The notes below the pieces were generated by a model, which did no database searches, was not told the origin of the DNA, and saw only the letters and a program-made list of their open reading frames with translations. The translations under genes and the position numbers were made by a program. DNA of 42,167 nucleotides from Antrodiella citrinella (Eukaryota > Basidiomycota > Agaricomycetes > Polyporales > Steccherinaceae), in assembly GCA_004802725.1 (NCBI GenBank), contig SGPM01000247.1, positions 1 through 42,167 of the forward strand, given 5' to 3'. This document shows positions 34,493-42,167 of this stretch, piece after piece. The stretch's first letter is position 1, and the number at the start of each line of letters is the position of its first letter.

Positions 34493-35567
34493 TGTCCTCT
34501 CCAACGATATTATGATCAACTCCCTCCGAGCGTCTGGAAAGACCGCCGTCCTCGTCTCAGAGGAGAACGAGCACGCGGTCTTCATCGAAAACAAGTACAA
34601 GGGCAAGTACTGCGTCGTCTTCGATCCCCTCGATGGTTCAAGTAACATCGACGCCGGTGTGAACATTGGCACTATCTTCGGTATCTACCAGATTGTGAGT
34701 ACCCGCGCATCCGTGTGCCTGTTTGTTCTTATATGAGTTTCTGTATTGATCTGGCGGTGTGAATTCAAAGGCTCCGGGTTCAAAGGGTACGCTTCAAGAT
34801 GTCTTGAGACCGGGAAGTGAGATGGTTGCAGCTGGATATACCATGTGAGTTTTCCATCTGTGACCGCTGTGCCAAGCCCAGACTGAACGACTATACTCTC
34901 CTCTCCCGGATAGGTACGGATCTTCCGCAAATCTCGTATTGACAACAGGCAAGGGTGTCAACGGCTACACTCTGGATGCCTCCCTCGGAGAGTTCATTCT
35001 CACTCATCCCGACGTACGTCTTCAAAATCACATGTGATTTTCTCCCGTGGCGTATCTGACGGAGTGTCCTTCTCTTCCGTTCCGTCCCTTACAGATCAGG
35101 ATCCCCTCACGAGGAAAGATCTACTCGTTCAATGAGGGTAACTCGATGTACTTCCACCAGCCCGTGGTCAACTACCTCAACAGCATCAAGTATCCCGCGA
35201 ACGGCAAGTCACCCTATAGCGCCAGGTACATTGGCTCCATGGTCGCGGATGTCCACCGAACGCTGCTGTACGGCGGGATCTTCGGATACCCGGATGACAA
35301 GAAGAGCAAGAGTGGGAAGTTGAGGCTGTTGTATGAGGCATTCCCTATGGCCTTCTTGACTGAACAGGTGCGTTATCATGTACTGTCTAGGTGGAACGGG
35401 TGACTAATGACAAGTATCAGGCTGGAGGCCTCGCCACTACGGGTACGAAGCGTATTTTGGACATTCAACCTACCAACATCCACGAACGATGCTCCGTCTT
35501 CCTGGGCAGCAAAGACGACGTTCTGGATCTCACTAAGTTCTACGAGGCCGAGTCTTCAAAACAATGA
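34147..35567 (+). CDS. FBP1: Fructose-1,6-bisphosphatase
   Basis: Seven exons: 34147-34193, 34256-34384, 34439-34694, 34771-34844, 34914-35013, 35095-35367 and 35421-35567, giving 341 aa, the normal length. The enzyme hydrolyses fructose-1,6-bisphosphate to fructose-6-phosphate, the committed step of gluconeogenesis in the cytosol. The metal-binding signature [10 protein letters not shown] starts at Asp121. An upstream Val-Ser-Glu-Glu-Asn-Glu segment supplies further metal ligands. Arg-Tyr-Ile-Gly-Ser-Met-Val-Ala-Asp and [10 protein letters not shown] form the substrate site. The C-terminal Gly-Gly-Leu-Ala-Thr-Thr-Gly region is intact. The N-terminus is typical of the fungal class I enzyme, including the early helix linked to AMP inhibition. 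No break is seen. Confidence 0.97.
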
Positions 35568-35931
35568 TTTTGTAGAGTCGACTCCCTTCACCAAGGTACA
35601 CACAACAGCCACGATGATGGATAAAGGACATGGAAGAGCAGGCAGGCAGTATATTGTGGAACTTGTTGTATCATTATGTGACATCCCCTTGTGGAGGAAG
35701 GCGAAAGAAATGCTGAATGTAATATCTCGTTAGCTTATGGTACTGTTAAATACTTGTGATGCATCGAATTTGTGTATTTGATACTATGGAGAGCGATAGA
35801 GTGCGATAAAATGTGCAACGAGATTGGCGATTGGCGTGGTATGTAGCGAGACCATTAAGTATGCAATGGGAGTCGAGTGGCCCTGGGACGGAACTGCGGA
35901 GACGTGATGCGTAGAACGGGAATGCCAGTCT
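35568..35931. other. Intergenic region between convergent genes
   Basis: This is the shared 3' region of FBP1 (plus) and the Nur1-like gene (minus). A 108-codon frame in the FBP1 region extends past its stop but is a shadow in another phase. No gene or repeat was recognised. Confidence 0.45.
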
Positions 35932-37384
35932 TTAGATGCCAAAGTTGCGACTTTGACGGCGCGGCGTGTGGTTGTGGGTGTCCTCCCAAATGTTGACCAT
36001 TTCGGCCTGGTGGGTCATTACGGAGGCGTCTTTGCGAATGGGATTGATCCGCGGGTATACAAACTGGAAAACAGTCTCGTCAACAACTTTTCTTTGCTTG
36101 TCGGGGTTAGATGGCAGTGTGGCGTACCTTCTCATCGTACTCGTGCATAACTTCCTTAGCAAGAATATTTCTATCCTTGAGCAAAGCTTCATACGAACGC
36201 GTCAAAGCCTGCGTCTGTAACGTAAAATATCATCAGAACACAGTAAATCGAGCTAACAGGCCACATCCGACGCACCTGCATGCCCACCACGCCCATAATA
36301 AGCCCAATCAGCATCCAATTACCGCCTGTGAGGGCCATCCACAGCAAGGAGTGTACCGGCGAGTAAATCGCGAACAACGCCATCTCAAGCTCGCCAGGCG
36401 TCCACACTTCCAATTGTTGGACTTTCTCCACTCCAGCCCCATTCGAGCTCACTTGTCTGTCCTTTGGCGGACTCAGGTTCAACAAGAAGCGAACAGAGAC
36501 GACGAAAGCGCGCCACGCGTGTTTGAACACGGAGATGTATATAGGTGTAGATGGGGGAGGGACGTGATTGGGAGATTCGCGAGAGACGAACGCGGCGTGT
36601 GGTGAGGAGACTGGATCTTTCGCGAGGTTGAGTTGGTAGAGGCGGGTGCGACTGAAGAGGTACATTGTGTTCAAGGTGGCGGCGGATATGAGCAGGAATG
36701 TGAGGGGGACAGTCTGTACAGATAATCATAAGATGTCAGCTGCCAGTGTACACGCAAAGTCAGTTGATACATACCCAGTCAAACCAAGATTCACTCTCGC
36801 GTTCCCGGTACATGTCTTCCCATCCTAGATCTGCCTCCGGTACTGCACGTATTTGGGAGATCCGGATGCATAGATGTAAGAAGTGGAAGAAACCACCAAT
36901 GAGATAGGCAGAGTTTCGGGGTGTAGGGAGGGGCACATTGTGAGGGAACAACGCGATCTCGAAAGCAATTTGAGATGGAATGGCTTGGATTCTAGATGTA
37001 TGTCAATTCGCAAGGTCTCAACAACGTGATTAGCAGTAGAGCGTACTTCTCGAACATGTTCTTCTTCCTCACAGCCCGTTTCGGTGCGCCTTTCCCTCCG
37101 TTTGGCGACCCGTTCTGCATTTGCCTCACGCGTTTCCCTGCGAGAGGCGATGAATAGGGAGGCGGTTTACGCGACCGCGCAGCATCCCAGTCAAATGGCG
37201 TTGATGCAGACAGCGACGGGCTGGTTAGAGGAGAAATCGAGTAGACGAGCTGGGTGCGCGGTGTAAGTGGAGGCCCGCCATTCTTGACGGGGGTGGTGGG
37301 GGAGGCCTGCGCCGAAGCATGAGATGACCGCGGGGAGCTCGTGACTGCGGCACTGTTCGTTTGTGCGAATCGTCGTAAAGACAT
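35932..37384 (-). CDS. Nuclear-rim protein Nur1-like (DUF2418) membrane protein
   Basis: Five exons: 37384-37047, 36991-36775, 36713-36276, 36214-36128 and 36063-35932, giving 403 aa. The first 110 residues are Ser/Pro/Thr- and Arg/Lys-rich, as in nucleoplasmic tails of inner nuclear membrane proteins. About four hydrophobic segments follow: near residues 135-155, 188-205, 250-262 and 295-330. The last runs through Trp-Met-Ala-Leu-Thr-Gly-Gly-Asn-Trp-Met-Leu-Ile-Gly-Leu-Ile. The C-terminal soluble part has a helical Asp-Arg-Asn-Ile-Leu-Ala-Lys-Glu-Val segment and then Phe-Val-Tyr-Pro-Arg-Ile-Asn-Pro. From memory this layout fits DUF2418/Nur1, which tethers silent chromatin to the nuclear rim in yeasts. 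The family match is moderate; the membrane topology is the firmer part. Confidence 0.6.
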
Positions 37385-37520
37385 CGTTGGTGAGTACGTT
37401 AGAAGAGGGTCGTTGTCGTCGTGTACGGCGATGAACAACAAGAAGGTGCTCTGGCCAGAAGACAAGTGAAAATCTGAATTGTTCTGTCCGAGCGCGTCTG
37501 AAATTGCAGCCACCGCGCCA

Positions 37521-37539
37521 CACGTGGGTGTCACACGTG
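37521..37539. promoter_or_regulatory. Two CACGTG E-boxes upstream of the Nur1-like gene
   Basis: CACGTG occurs at 37521-37526 and 37534-37539, about 140-155 bp upstream of the minus-strand start codon. CACGTG is bound by bHLH factors such as Cbf1-type proteins. The binding factor here is unknown. Confidence 0.5.
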
Positions 37540-37649
37540 TTGCAGGCGTGACTCATAAAACAGCCGGAGTGTGAAATTTTATGATATATGATTGATTATC
37601 TTTGGGGTTTGGACGCATTCCCACGCAACAACTATGGGGTTTTGTCACT

Positions 37650-37784
37650 ACATCAGCAATTCCCGAACCGTGCTTTACGTGCTTGACAAATGCTTTATAT
37701 GGGCTTAACGGAAGAAGCGCCGGTCTAAAGCACCAAAAAGCACCCAAAAAGCACCAAAAGCACCATTTGGGGAATTGCTGATGT
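37650..37784. mobile_element. Foldback/MITE-like element with 15-bp terminal inverted repeats
   Basis: The 15 bases at 37650-37664 (starting ACATCAGC) are the exact reverse complement of 37770-37784. Inside, the left arm has GTGCTTT-like units and the right arm has a run of AAGCACC-like units (37728-37764), so the arms can pair imperfectly further in. The total is 135 bp with no coding capacity. No clean target-site duplication is visible. Confidence 0.5.
37728..37764 (+). repeat. Tandem A-rich repeat of AAGCACCAAA type
   Basis: Four imperfect units of about 9-11 bp form the inner right arm of the foldback element. The left arm contains diverged complementary GTGCTTT units. Confidence 0.6.
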
Positions 37785-37918
37785 AAGCGCCAGTCACTGT
37801 TAAGCTGTGAGGCCCTTGAGACCACCTTTGAGGAGCAGAAAAAATGCTGAAGGTCTCCAGGAGACTATCTGAGGCGATAAAAGATGTTTTTGAGGGGTGT
37901 TGAATGAGAGTAAAGTAA

Positions 37919-37970
37919 CACGTGGGGGACACATGTAACGGGATGAATAGTTGAATTGTGACTACACGTG
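37919..37970. promoter_or_regulatory. Two CACGTG E-boxes upstream of the membrane coiled-coil gene
   Basis: CACGTG occurs at 37919-37924 and 37965-37970, about 265-315 bp upstream of the plus-strand start codon at 38235. Confidence 0.5.
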
Positions 37971-38234
37971 TGGGGTTGTTTTTTGCTGTTTGTACACGGT
38001 TTGATTTCCCTTTATGTAGGACAATGGTTCGAATTCCAACCGACCCATTCACTTATCCTCCTCCCTCCCCGAGCCTACTTAAACTCCTTCACGATTCTCA
38101 TCACGACCTCCAACCAATAACCCGCGCTACCCTCCTCTTTCTCTCAACCACCAACACATTTTTCCACCATTACTTCCACGTTCCGTGCCCAAACTTCCAC
38201 ATCCTTGTCGCCCTCGAATTCCGTAAGCGTCAGG

Positions 38235-39746
38235 ATGGCACAACCCTCGTCCTCTCATAGAGAACGCGGCGACCGTGATCGCGAACGCGAACGCAGCGAA
38301 AGGTCTTCGCGTCATCATCATCACAGGACCATCTCCTCTACCACTCTCCTCCTCGTCTTGTCACTCGTTCTCGCCGTCCTCGCCGTCATGCTCTCTCTCC
38401 CTGCTGCACAAGGCATCACAGGAGCAGGACCCACTACTGGCGAGACGCCTAAGGATGGGCTTTGGGGATACTTCACACCAAAACGGTCGCAGGCCATCGT
38501 ATCGCGAGAGAGCTCTGTCGCAGCCCGTGAGGCCGACGTAGCACGCCGCGAGGCTGAGCTTCTCGCAGGTGCCCCCGGCGGTGTTTTGCCCAACCAGTCA
38601 CCCACTGCTTGCCCTCCCTGTCCTTCCGTCGAGAAGGTCACCGTCACTGAGGCTCCGGCACCTGTCCAGACTGTCATCAAGGAGGTTATCAAGGAGTCTG
38701 AACTCACCCCACCAGGGTGGTGGGATCAGGCCCGTGTCCGTGCAGAGGATATCTTGGATCGCGAGTTGAAGATTGCTGAACGTGAACGCGAAATAAGCCG
38801 ACGTGAGGAGGCGGTCAACCGCAGGGAGCATGACGCGTCCAGGCGCGAGTCATGGATCATGGAACAGCTTGTGTACGTCTTTCTTTGTGAACTTATTCAC
38901 GTGCACACCAATTGACCATTTTAATTAGTGCTATCAACAATGAAGAACCAATAGTTGAAGAAGAATTCGTCTACGAACCTGGTCCCAAGCGGAAATCCAA
39001 GGTACCTCCGCCCATCCCGCGCCGCTCCGAGCTCTGAGACGAAGGGGGACTATCCACATGCCGACATTTTCTTCACTTTTCGAATTTTAACTTAACTGTG
39101 TACAGTCCGTATCTTCTTGTCGTCATATTCCCCCCCTCCCCTCCCTTCGTCGCTGGGCTTGGGGGACTAACGGTGTCTCTCGCTTTCTGTCCCCCTCGTC
39201 CTTTCCACTAGATTGATAGCTGCCTTTTCTCGACGCGATCGACTCGCTCGTCACTGTCACGGCTAAACACGCCTCGTGATTTGCCGAGTCGTCGTCACCC
39301 TTCGGAGTGACAGTCTGCGGTTTCGCCGAGGGAAAGGGCAGCTATCGGTCTAGATCCCATTTCGTTTGTTGTGAACAGTGCGCTGACCTATGTTTCTCTT
39401 CCTTTAGATTCCTGGTCTTCAGGCTCTTCCACCTCCCCTCGTCTACACGGAAACGACCATAGAAATTGCTACGGAAACCAAAACAGTCACTCAAACACAA
39501 CATCACACTCAGACACACCCGACCAAAACTGTCACGGTCCCTCAGCCTGCCAATACTCGTCATGTAGCGTCGCCCGCTCCGGAAGGCAAGACTCCGGCTG
39601 CGACGTCGTTCATTCCCCGGACCACCGCAGTCGAGATCATGATCGAGGATGTCGACCTGCCCTCACCCATCGCGATTGAGGACGAAGAGCCTCTTCCTCT
39701 CAAGCGTCGCCGCCAGCCCAAGCGTGGGTGGTTCGGAGGCTGGTAA
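38235..39746 (+). CDS. Single-pass membrane protein with coiled coil, function unknown
   Basis: Exons 38235-38872, 38929-39001 and 39408-39746 give 349 aa. The first 32 residues are rich in Arg, Glu, Asp and His. One strong hydrophobic segment (about residues 33-56, Leu/Val/Ala-rich) could anchor the protein. A coiled-coil-like stretch of Arg-Arg-Glu repeats follows at about residues 90-115 and 160-210. The part after the long intron is Thr/Gln/Pro-rich and ends in a basic Arg-Arg-Arg-Gln-Pro-Lys-Arg stretch then Trp-Phe-Gly-Gly-Trp. The third intron-exon step uses donor GTACCT and an intron of 406 nt, far longer than any other here. If that intron is kept, translation stops 12 codons later (TGA at 39038-39040). 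No family recognised. Confidence 0.65.
39002..39407 (+). other. Unusually long intron (406 nt) containing a structured RNA candidate
   Basis: Donor GTACCT, a CTGAC branch site near 39383 and acceptor TTTAG. The frame on both sides matches in phase 0. Other introns in this window are about 45-68 nt. Confidence 0.55.
39208..39353 (+). ncRNA. Candidate intronic structured RNA (three-way junction)
   Basis: Read as RNA, 39208-39224 pairs with 39337-39353 over 17 consecutive positions, two of them G-U. The stem continues with 39226-39228/39333-39335, 39229-39232/39327-39330 and 39235-39238/39323-39326. Inside it are two hairpins. One is 39240-39246/39285-39291, with a nested stem 39257-39263/39271-39279 closing a 7-nt loop. 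The other is 39294-39298/39307-39311, with a cUUCGg tetraloop at 39300-39305. I do not recognise a known snRNA, riboswitch or ribozyme. A decayed foldback transposon is the main alternative. Confidence 0.45.
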
Positions 39747-40338
39747 AGCCTTTGATGACGTGTTGGACAGAACTTTGACGATGATGACGGACACTTGACA
39801 ACGTTAGATGAACAGTGGATGATAATGCTTGTGTTTGTGTTTTTGGCTATCCCTGTGCTTTTCAGCTTTTATTTCCTTTCTTTACTATTTCCTGTCTTTT
39901 GTTGGTTACGCATTTACGACCCCATCCTCCGAGCAGTGCTTGCTTCGTCCTCCTACTCTCAGTGCTTTATTTTGTCTCCACCCGTCCGACCTTCCGAGAG
40001 CGATACCTCCCCCACCCTTCTGTATACCTACTGATGCGATACGATTACGACCACGGATGGAGATCCATTTGAGCACGATTTATGTTAGTGTAGCTTATTA
40101 TCTAGCTGGATGAAATTCATGCATGCATACTCGATCTGCTGCGAGGAACAGACACGAGCTGCGCAGATCCGGCGCTTACAGGACAGGCACCTGCTGTGCT
40201 CTTACGCTTCGGTACTTAGTCCTCTGCTGATTCCAATCCTCCTCTCTTTCTCTATCTTTCCTCTCATCCATCACCATCCATCCTCGTCCTCGTCTTGTCG
40301 AACAGCGTGTTCGCATGCGACACTAAACGTTCGAAGCC
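39747..40338 (+). promoter_or_regulatory. Intergenic region between tandem genes
   Basis: This region holds the 3' end of the membrane coiled-coil gene and the promoter and leader of the Pmp3-like gene. T-rich stretches lie at about 39829-39900, and a C/T-rich leader runs from about 40230 to the start. The short ORFs here are not convincing genes. Confidence 0.4.
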
Positions 40339-41376
40339 ATGCCGACGCCCCAGCAGTTCACAAAGGTTGATATGACTCCGAAGAGACACCATGGCTACTC
40401 GGTCATTCTCTTCATTATGGGGACTTTGTTCCCTCCACTGGGTACGGTGCCTTGTATGCGTCTTGGTCACACCGGGGATGCTGACGTGTCCCTTGCTTTC
40501 AGCTGTGGCAGCTAGATTCGGTCTAGGACTCGACTTCTGGTTGAACTTGTTCCTCACTATCGCTGGCTACATTCCTGGTACGCACTCGTGTCGCAGTTCT
40601 CATAGCCGCAGCCCCTCATACATATTTTCCCCTTCCAGGCCACGTGCACAATTTCTACATTCAGGTACGATCCCCCTTCTGCGTGACATCGGTGTGGTAT
40701 TGACCAGGTTTACTTGTAGAACGTTCGCAACAACAAGAATAACAATAGAACACCAAAGTGGATCCAGAAATACGGCCTGGTCAATACAGACGAGATCAAG
40801 CGCAAGCAACGCCGCTCACAATGGGCCGGTCGTTACCAAGACCGCCTCCCTCGCTCTACCCTAGAGGGCCGGCCGTACGAGGAAGGTCAGGAAGGCGGTT
40901 CCAGCGTCGACATTTCCACGGAAGATGTCGCACGGCCGGCCACGGGTCCCAACGGTGAACTCTGGAACCCCGAGGAGGAGCAGTTCTACGGTCAGAAGAA
41001 CCGCGACTCCGGCAGCATCAAGTCGAGCAGGTGGCATTACCCCGCCAACTTCGACGACACGACCGCCGAGCCGTCCCGCAAGAAGAGCAGCAAGAAGAAG
41101 AAGGACAAGAAGGATAGATGGGCGAGGACGGAAGATGCGTACTCGATTGGTGGGGTGGAGGATGGGCCGTCTTCGAAGAAGAAATCGAAGTCGAAGAAGA
41201 GGAGGACGACGACGGATGCGTCGGAGACTTACTCCAACAGGAGTGGGTCGACAACCGAGTTCCCGGAGGACGTTGAGGGCGGGTTGTATAGAGGGTCAAC
41301 GGCGGCAGCCCCTCAGGCTCAGGACCCAGATGCGCGGAGACGGGAAGAGGATGACCTTCTCAACCAAGAAGTGTGA
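40339..41376 (+). CDS. Pmp3/UPF0057 family small membrane protein with long charged tail
   Basis: Four exons: 40339-40441, 40503-40577, 40639-40664 and 40720-41376, giving 286 aa. The first 70 residues are a Pmp3/UPF0057 domain: two hydrophobic helices, Phe-Pro-Pro-Leu-Ala-Val between them, then a helix ending Ile-Ala-Gly-Tyr-Ile-Pro-Gly-His-Val-His. Pmp3 proteins affect membrane potential and cation tolerance at the plasma membrane. The family is usually only about 50-60 residues. Here a tail of over 200 residues follows, with Arg/Lys-rich stretches, an acidic region and polylysine blocks at about residues 180-225. The exon of 26 nt (40639-40664) encodes the Gly-His-Val-His-Asn-Phe-Tyr-Ile-Gln end of the domain and is in phase. 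The tail is probably cytosolic and its role unknown. Confidence 0.85.
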
Positions 41377-42167
41377 GGTAGTGCGCTCCGATGGACCCTC
41401 AATACACCTTTCGTTCATTATTATTTTTCTTTGTGAGTGCCTAGCGCATTCATCGTGTTCCATGTCATCTCTCCGTTTAGTGAAGCTAATTCATAAATGT
41501 ACAGTACTTCCCTGTTCGTTGCTCTATCATTCAAGTCTATACTCCCTCTCTTGTCGCTGCATTCAAGTGGCTATGCAGTGTGTCCCCTGAATTGCTGCGA
41601 TCGTGTTTAAGACGGCACTCAACTACTGAGCAACATGTCAACTCTGTCTCGGGATCAGTTTTGCATTGCAGCATCTTGGTGTTTCGATCTGTTAGATTTC
41701 CCTATCTTGTGCAAGGTGGAGTTAGGAACTAGTTGGACCGTCAACGCGTGAACCTCGATGGCGTTACTGGACGTCGTCGCACTCTTTATATACTTTGAAT
41801 GTTCTCGTCAGTCCCATTCGTTTTTCCATAAATTCGTTCCTTACCCATAAATACCATCCTCTTCAGGCAGGTGATTGATGGTGTAGAAAGAACCACCAGT
41901 CTCGAAGACTTGATGGGAATATATCTACCTCTACCGACGATAACCACGACACGTTTGGTGAACGGTGCACATGGATATCTAACACGCCGGCGACTGAGTG
42001 ATTCCACCGTCGGTAGAAATGCAAGTAAGATACGAAGTAGTATTTAATATATTAACGCTCATACAAACCGTGGTAAAATTTGATATATTGACAACTTGTA
42101 AGATGTATAGCAAAATTCTAAATGCTATCGCACATTTTATTGTTTGGTAAAACTTCAACTACTAACG
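41377..42167. other. AT-rich right-edge region without a supported gene
   Basis: This stretch follows the Pmp3-like gene. It becomes strongly AT-rich from about 42030 to the edge. A 73-codon minus-strand frame (41786-42007) lacks homology and intron support. No full repeat was identified. The base composition differs from the rest of the window and may mark a transposon relic or a long intergenic region continuing outside. Confidence 0.4.

Larger units (their letters stand above)
37385..38234. promoter_or_regulatory. 850-bp divergent intergenic region with E-boxes and a foldback repeat
   Basis: This region lies between the Nur1-like gene (minus) and the membrane coiled-coil gene (plus). It contains four CACGTG palindromes (37521-37526, 37534-37539, 37919-37924, 37965-37970) and an inverted-repeat element (37650-37784). 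A C/T-rich leader precedes the plus-strand gene. The E-boxes come as two pairs, one pair nearer each gene. Confidence 0.55.

Noticed and set aside
38025..38040. GGTTCGAATTCC, which resembles a tRNA T-arm / B-box
   Set aside because: The flanking bases do not form a T-stem, the spacing around the loop is wrong, and no acceptor, D or anticodon arm can be paired nearby.
40925..41590. 221-codon Arg/Ser-rich plus-strand frame
   Set aside because: It is a shifted-frame shadow of the lysine-rich tail of the Pmp3-like gene.
41786..42007. 73-codon minus-strand frame near the right edge
   Set aside because: No recognised motif, no neighbouring exons with matching phase, and it sits next to an AT-rich stretch; too weak to call a gene.

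Overview
This window is nuclear DNA from a filamentous basidiomycete, most likely an Agaricomycete. Genes are dense and lie on both strands. Almost all are cut by many short introns of about 45-68 nt with GTNNGT-type donors. The encoded families also fit: a copper radical oxidase, an F-box protein with a downstream Cys pair, and an AP-4-like adaptin. I resolve about 20 protein genes. For most of them I rebuilt the exons by hand from splice sites, reading phase and family motifs. I saw no rRNA, tRNA, CRISPR array or complete autonomous transposon.

Layout. 1-2194: a left-edge acidic ORF (minus), a small one-finger C2H2 protein (plus), and two similar 22-bp sequences about 1.2 kb apart around it. 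2195-6535: GPI10/PIG-B mannosyltransferase and a URI/DUF3835-like protein (both minus). 6809-10981: PNO1/DIM2 and an F-box protein (plus). 11351-13744: a secreted copper radical oxidase with an extra N-terminal domain (plus). 14137-15398: BUB2 (minus). 15522-18840: an AP-4 epsilon-like adaptin (plus). 18942-20959: CCT4 (minus). 21223-22915: UFD1 (plus). 23142-26602: N-myristoyltransferase and an alpha/beta hydrolase (minus). 26780-28214: OGG1 (plus). 28540-31161: a CCCH/coiled-coil protein whose sequence holds many isolated N bases (minus). 31769-35567: a four-finger C2H2 factor and fructose-1,6-bisphosphatase (plus). 35932-37384: a Nur1/DUF2418-like membrane protein (minus). 37385-38234: an intergenic region with a foldback repeat and four CACGTG boxes. 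38235-41376: a membrane-anchored coiled-coil protein and a long-tailed Pmp3/UPF0057 protein (plus). 41377-42167: AT-rich sequence with no supported gene.

The genes do not form one pathway. They are mostly housekeeping: GPI anchors, 40S maturation, mitotic exit, chaperonin, ubiquitin/Cdc48, base-excision repair, gluconeogenesis. Several sit head-to-head over short shared promoters of 123-273 bp: DUF3835/PNO1, BUB2/AP4E, CCT4/UFD1 and hydrolase/OGG1.

The strongest unexplained signal is in the only long intron of the window (39002-39407). A 146-nt segment (39208-39353) folds on paper into a 17-bp closing helix, an extended stem and two nested hairpins, one with a cUUCGg tetraloop. It has no coding explanation. 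Other points worth checking: a GC-AG intron in OGG1, a DUF3835 protein without a visible prefoldin domain, and an AP-4 epsilon-like adaptin in a fungus.
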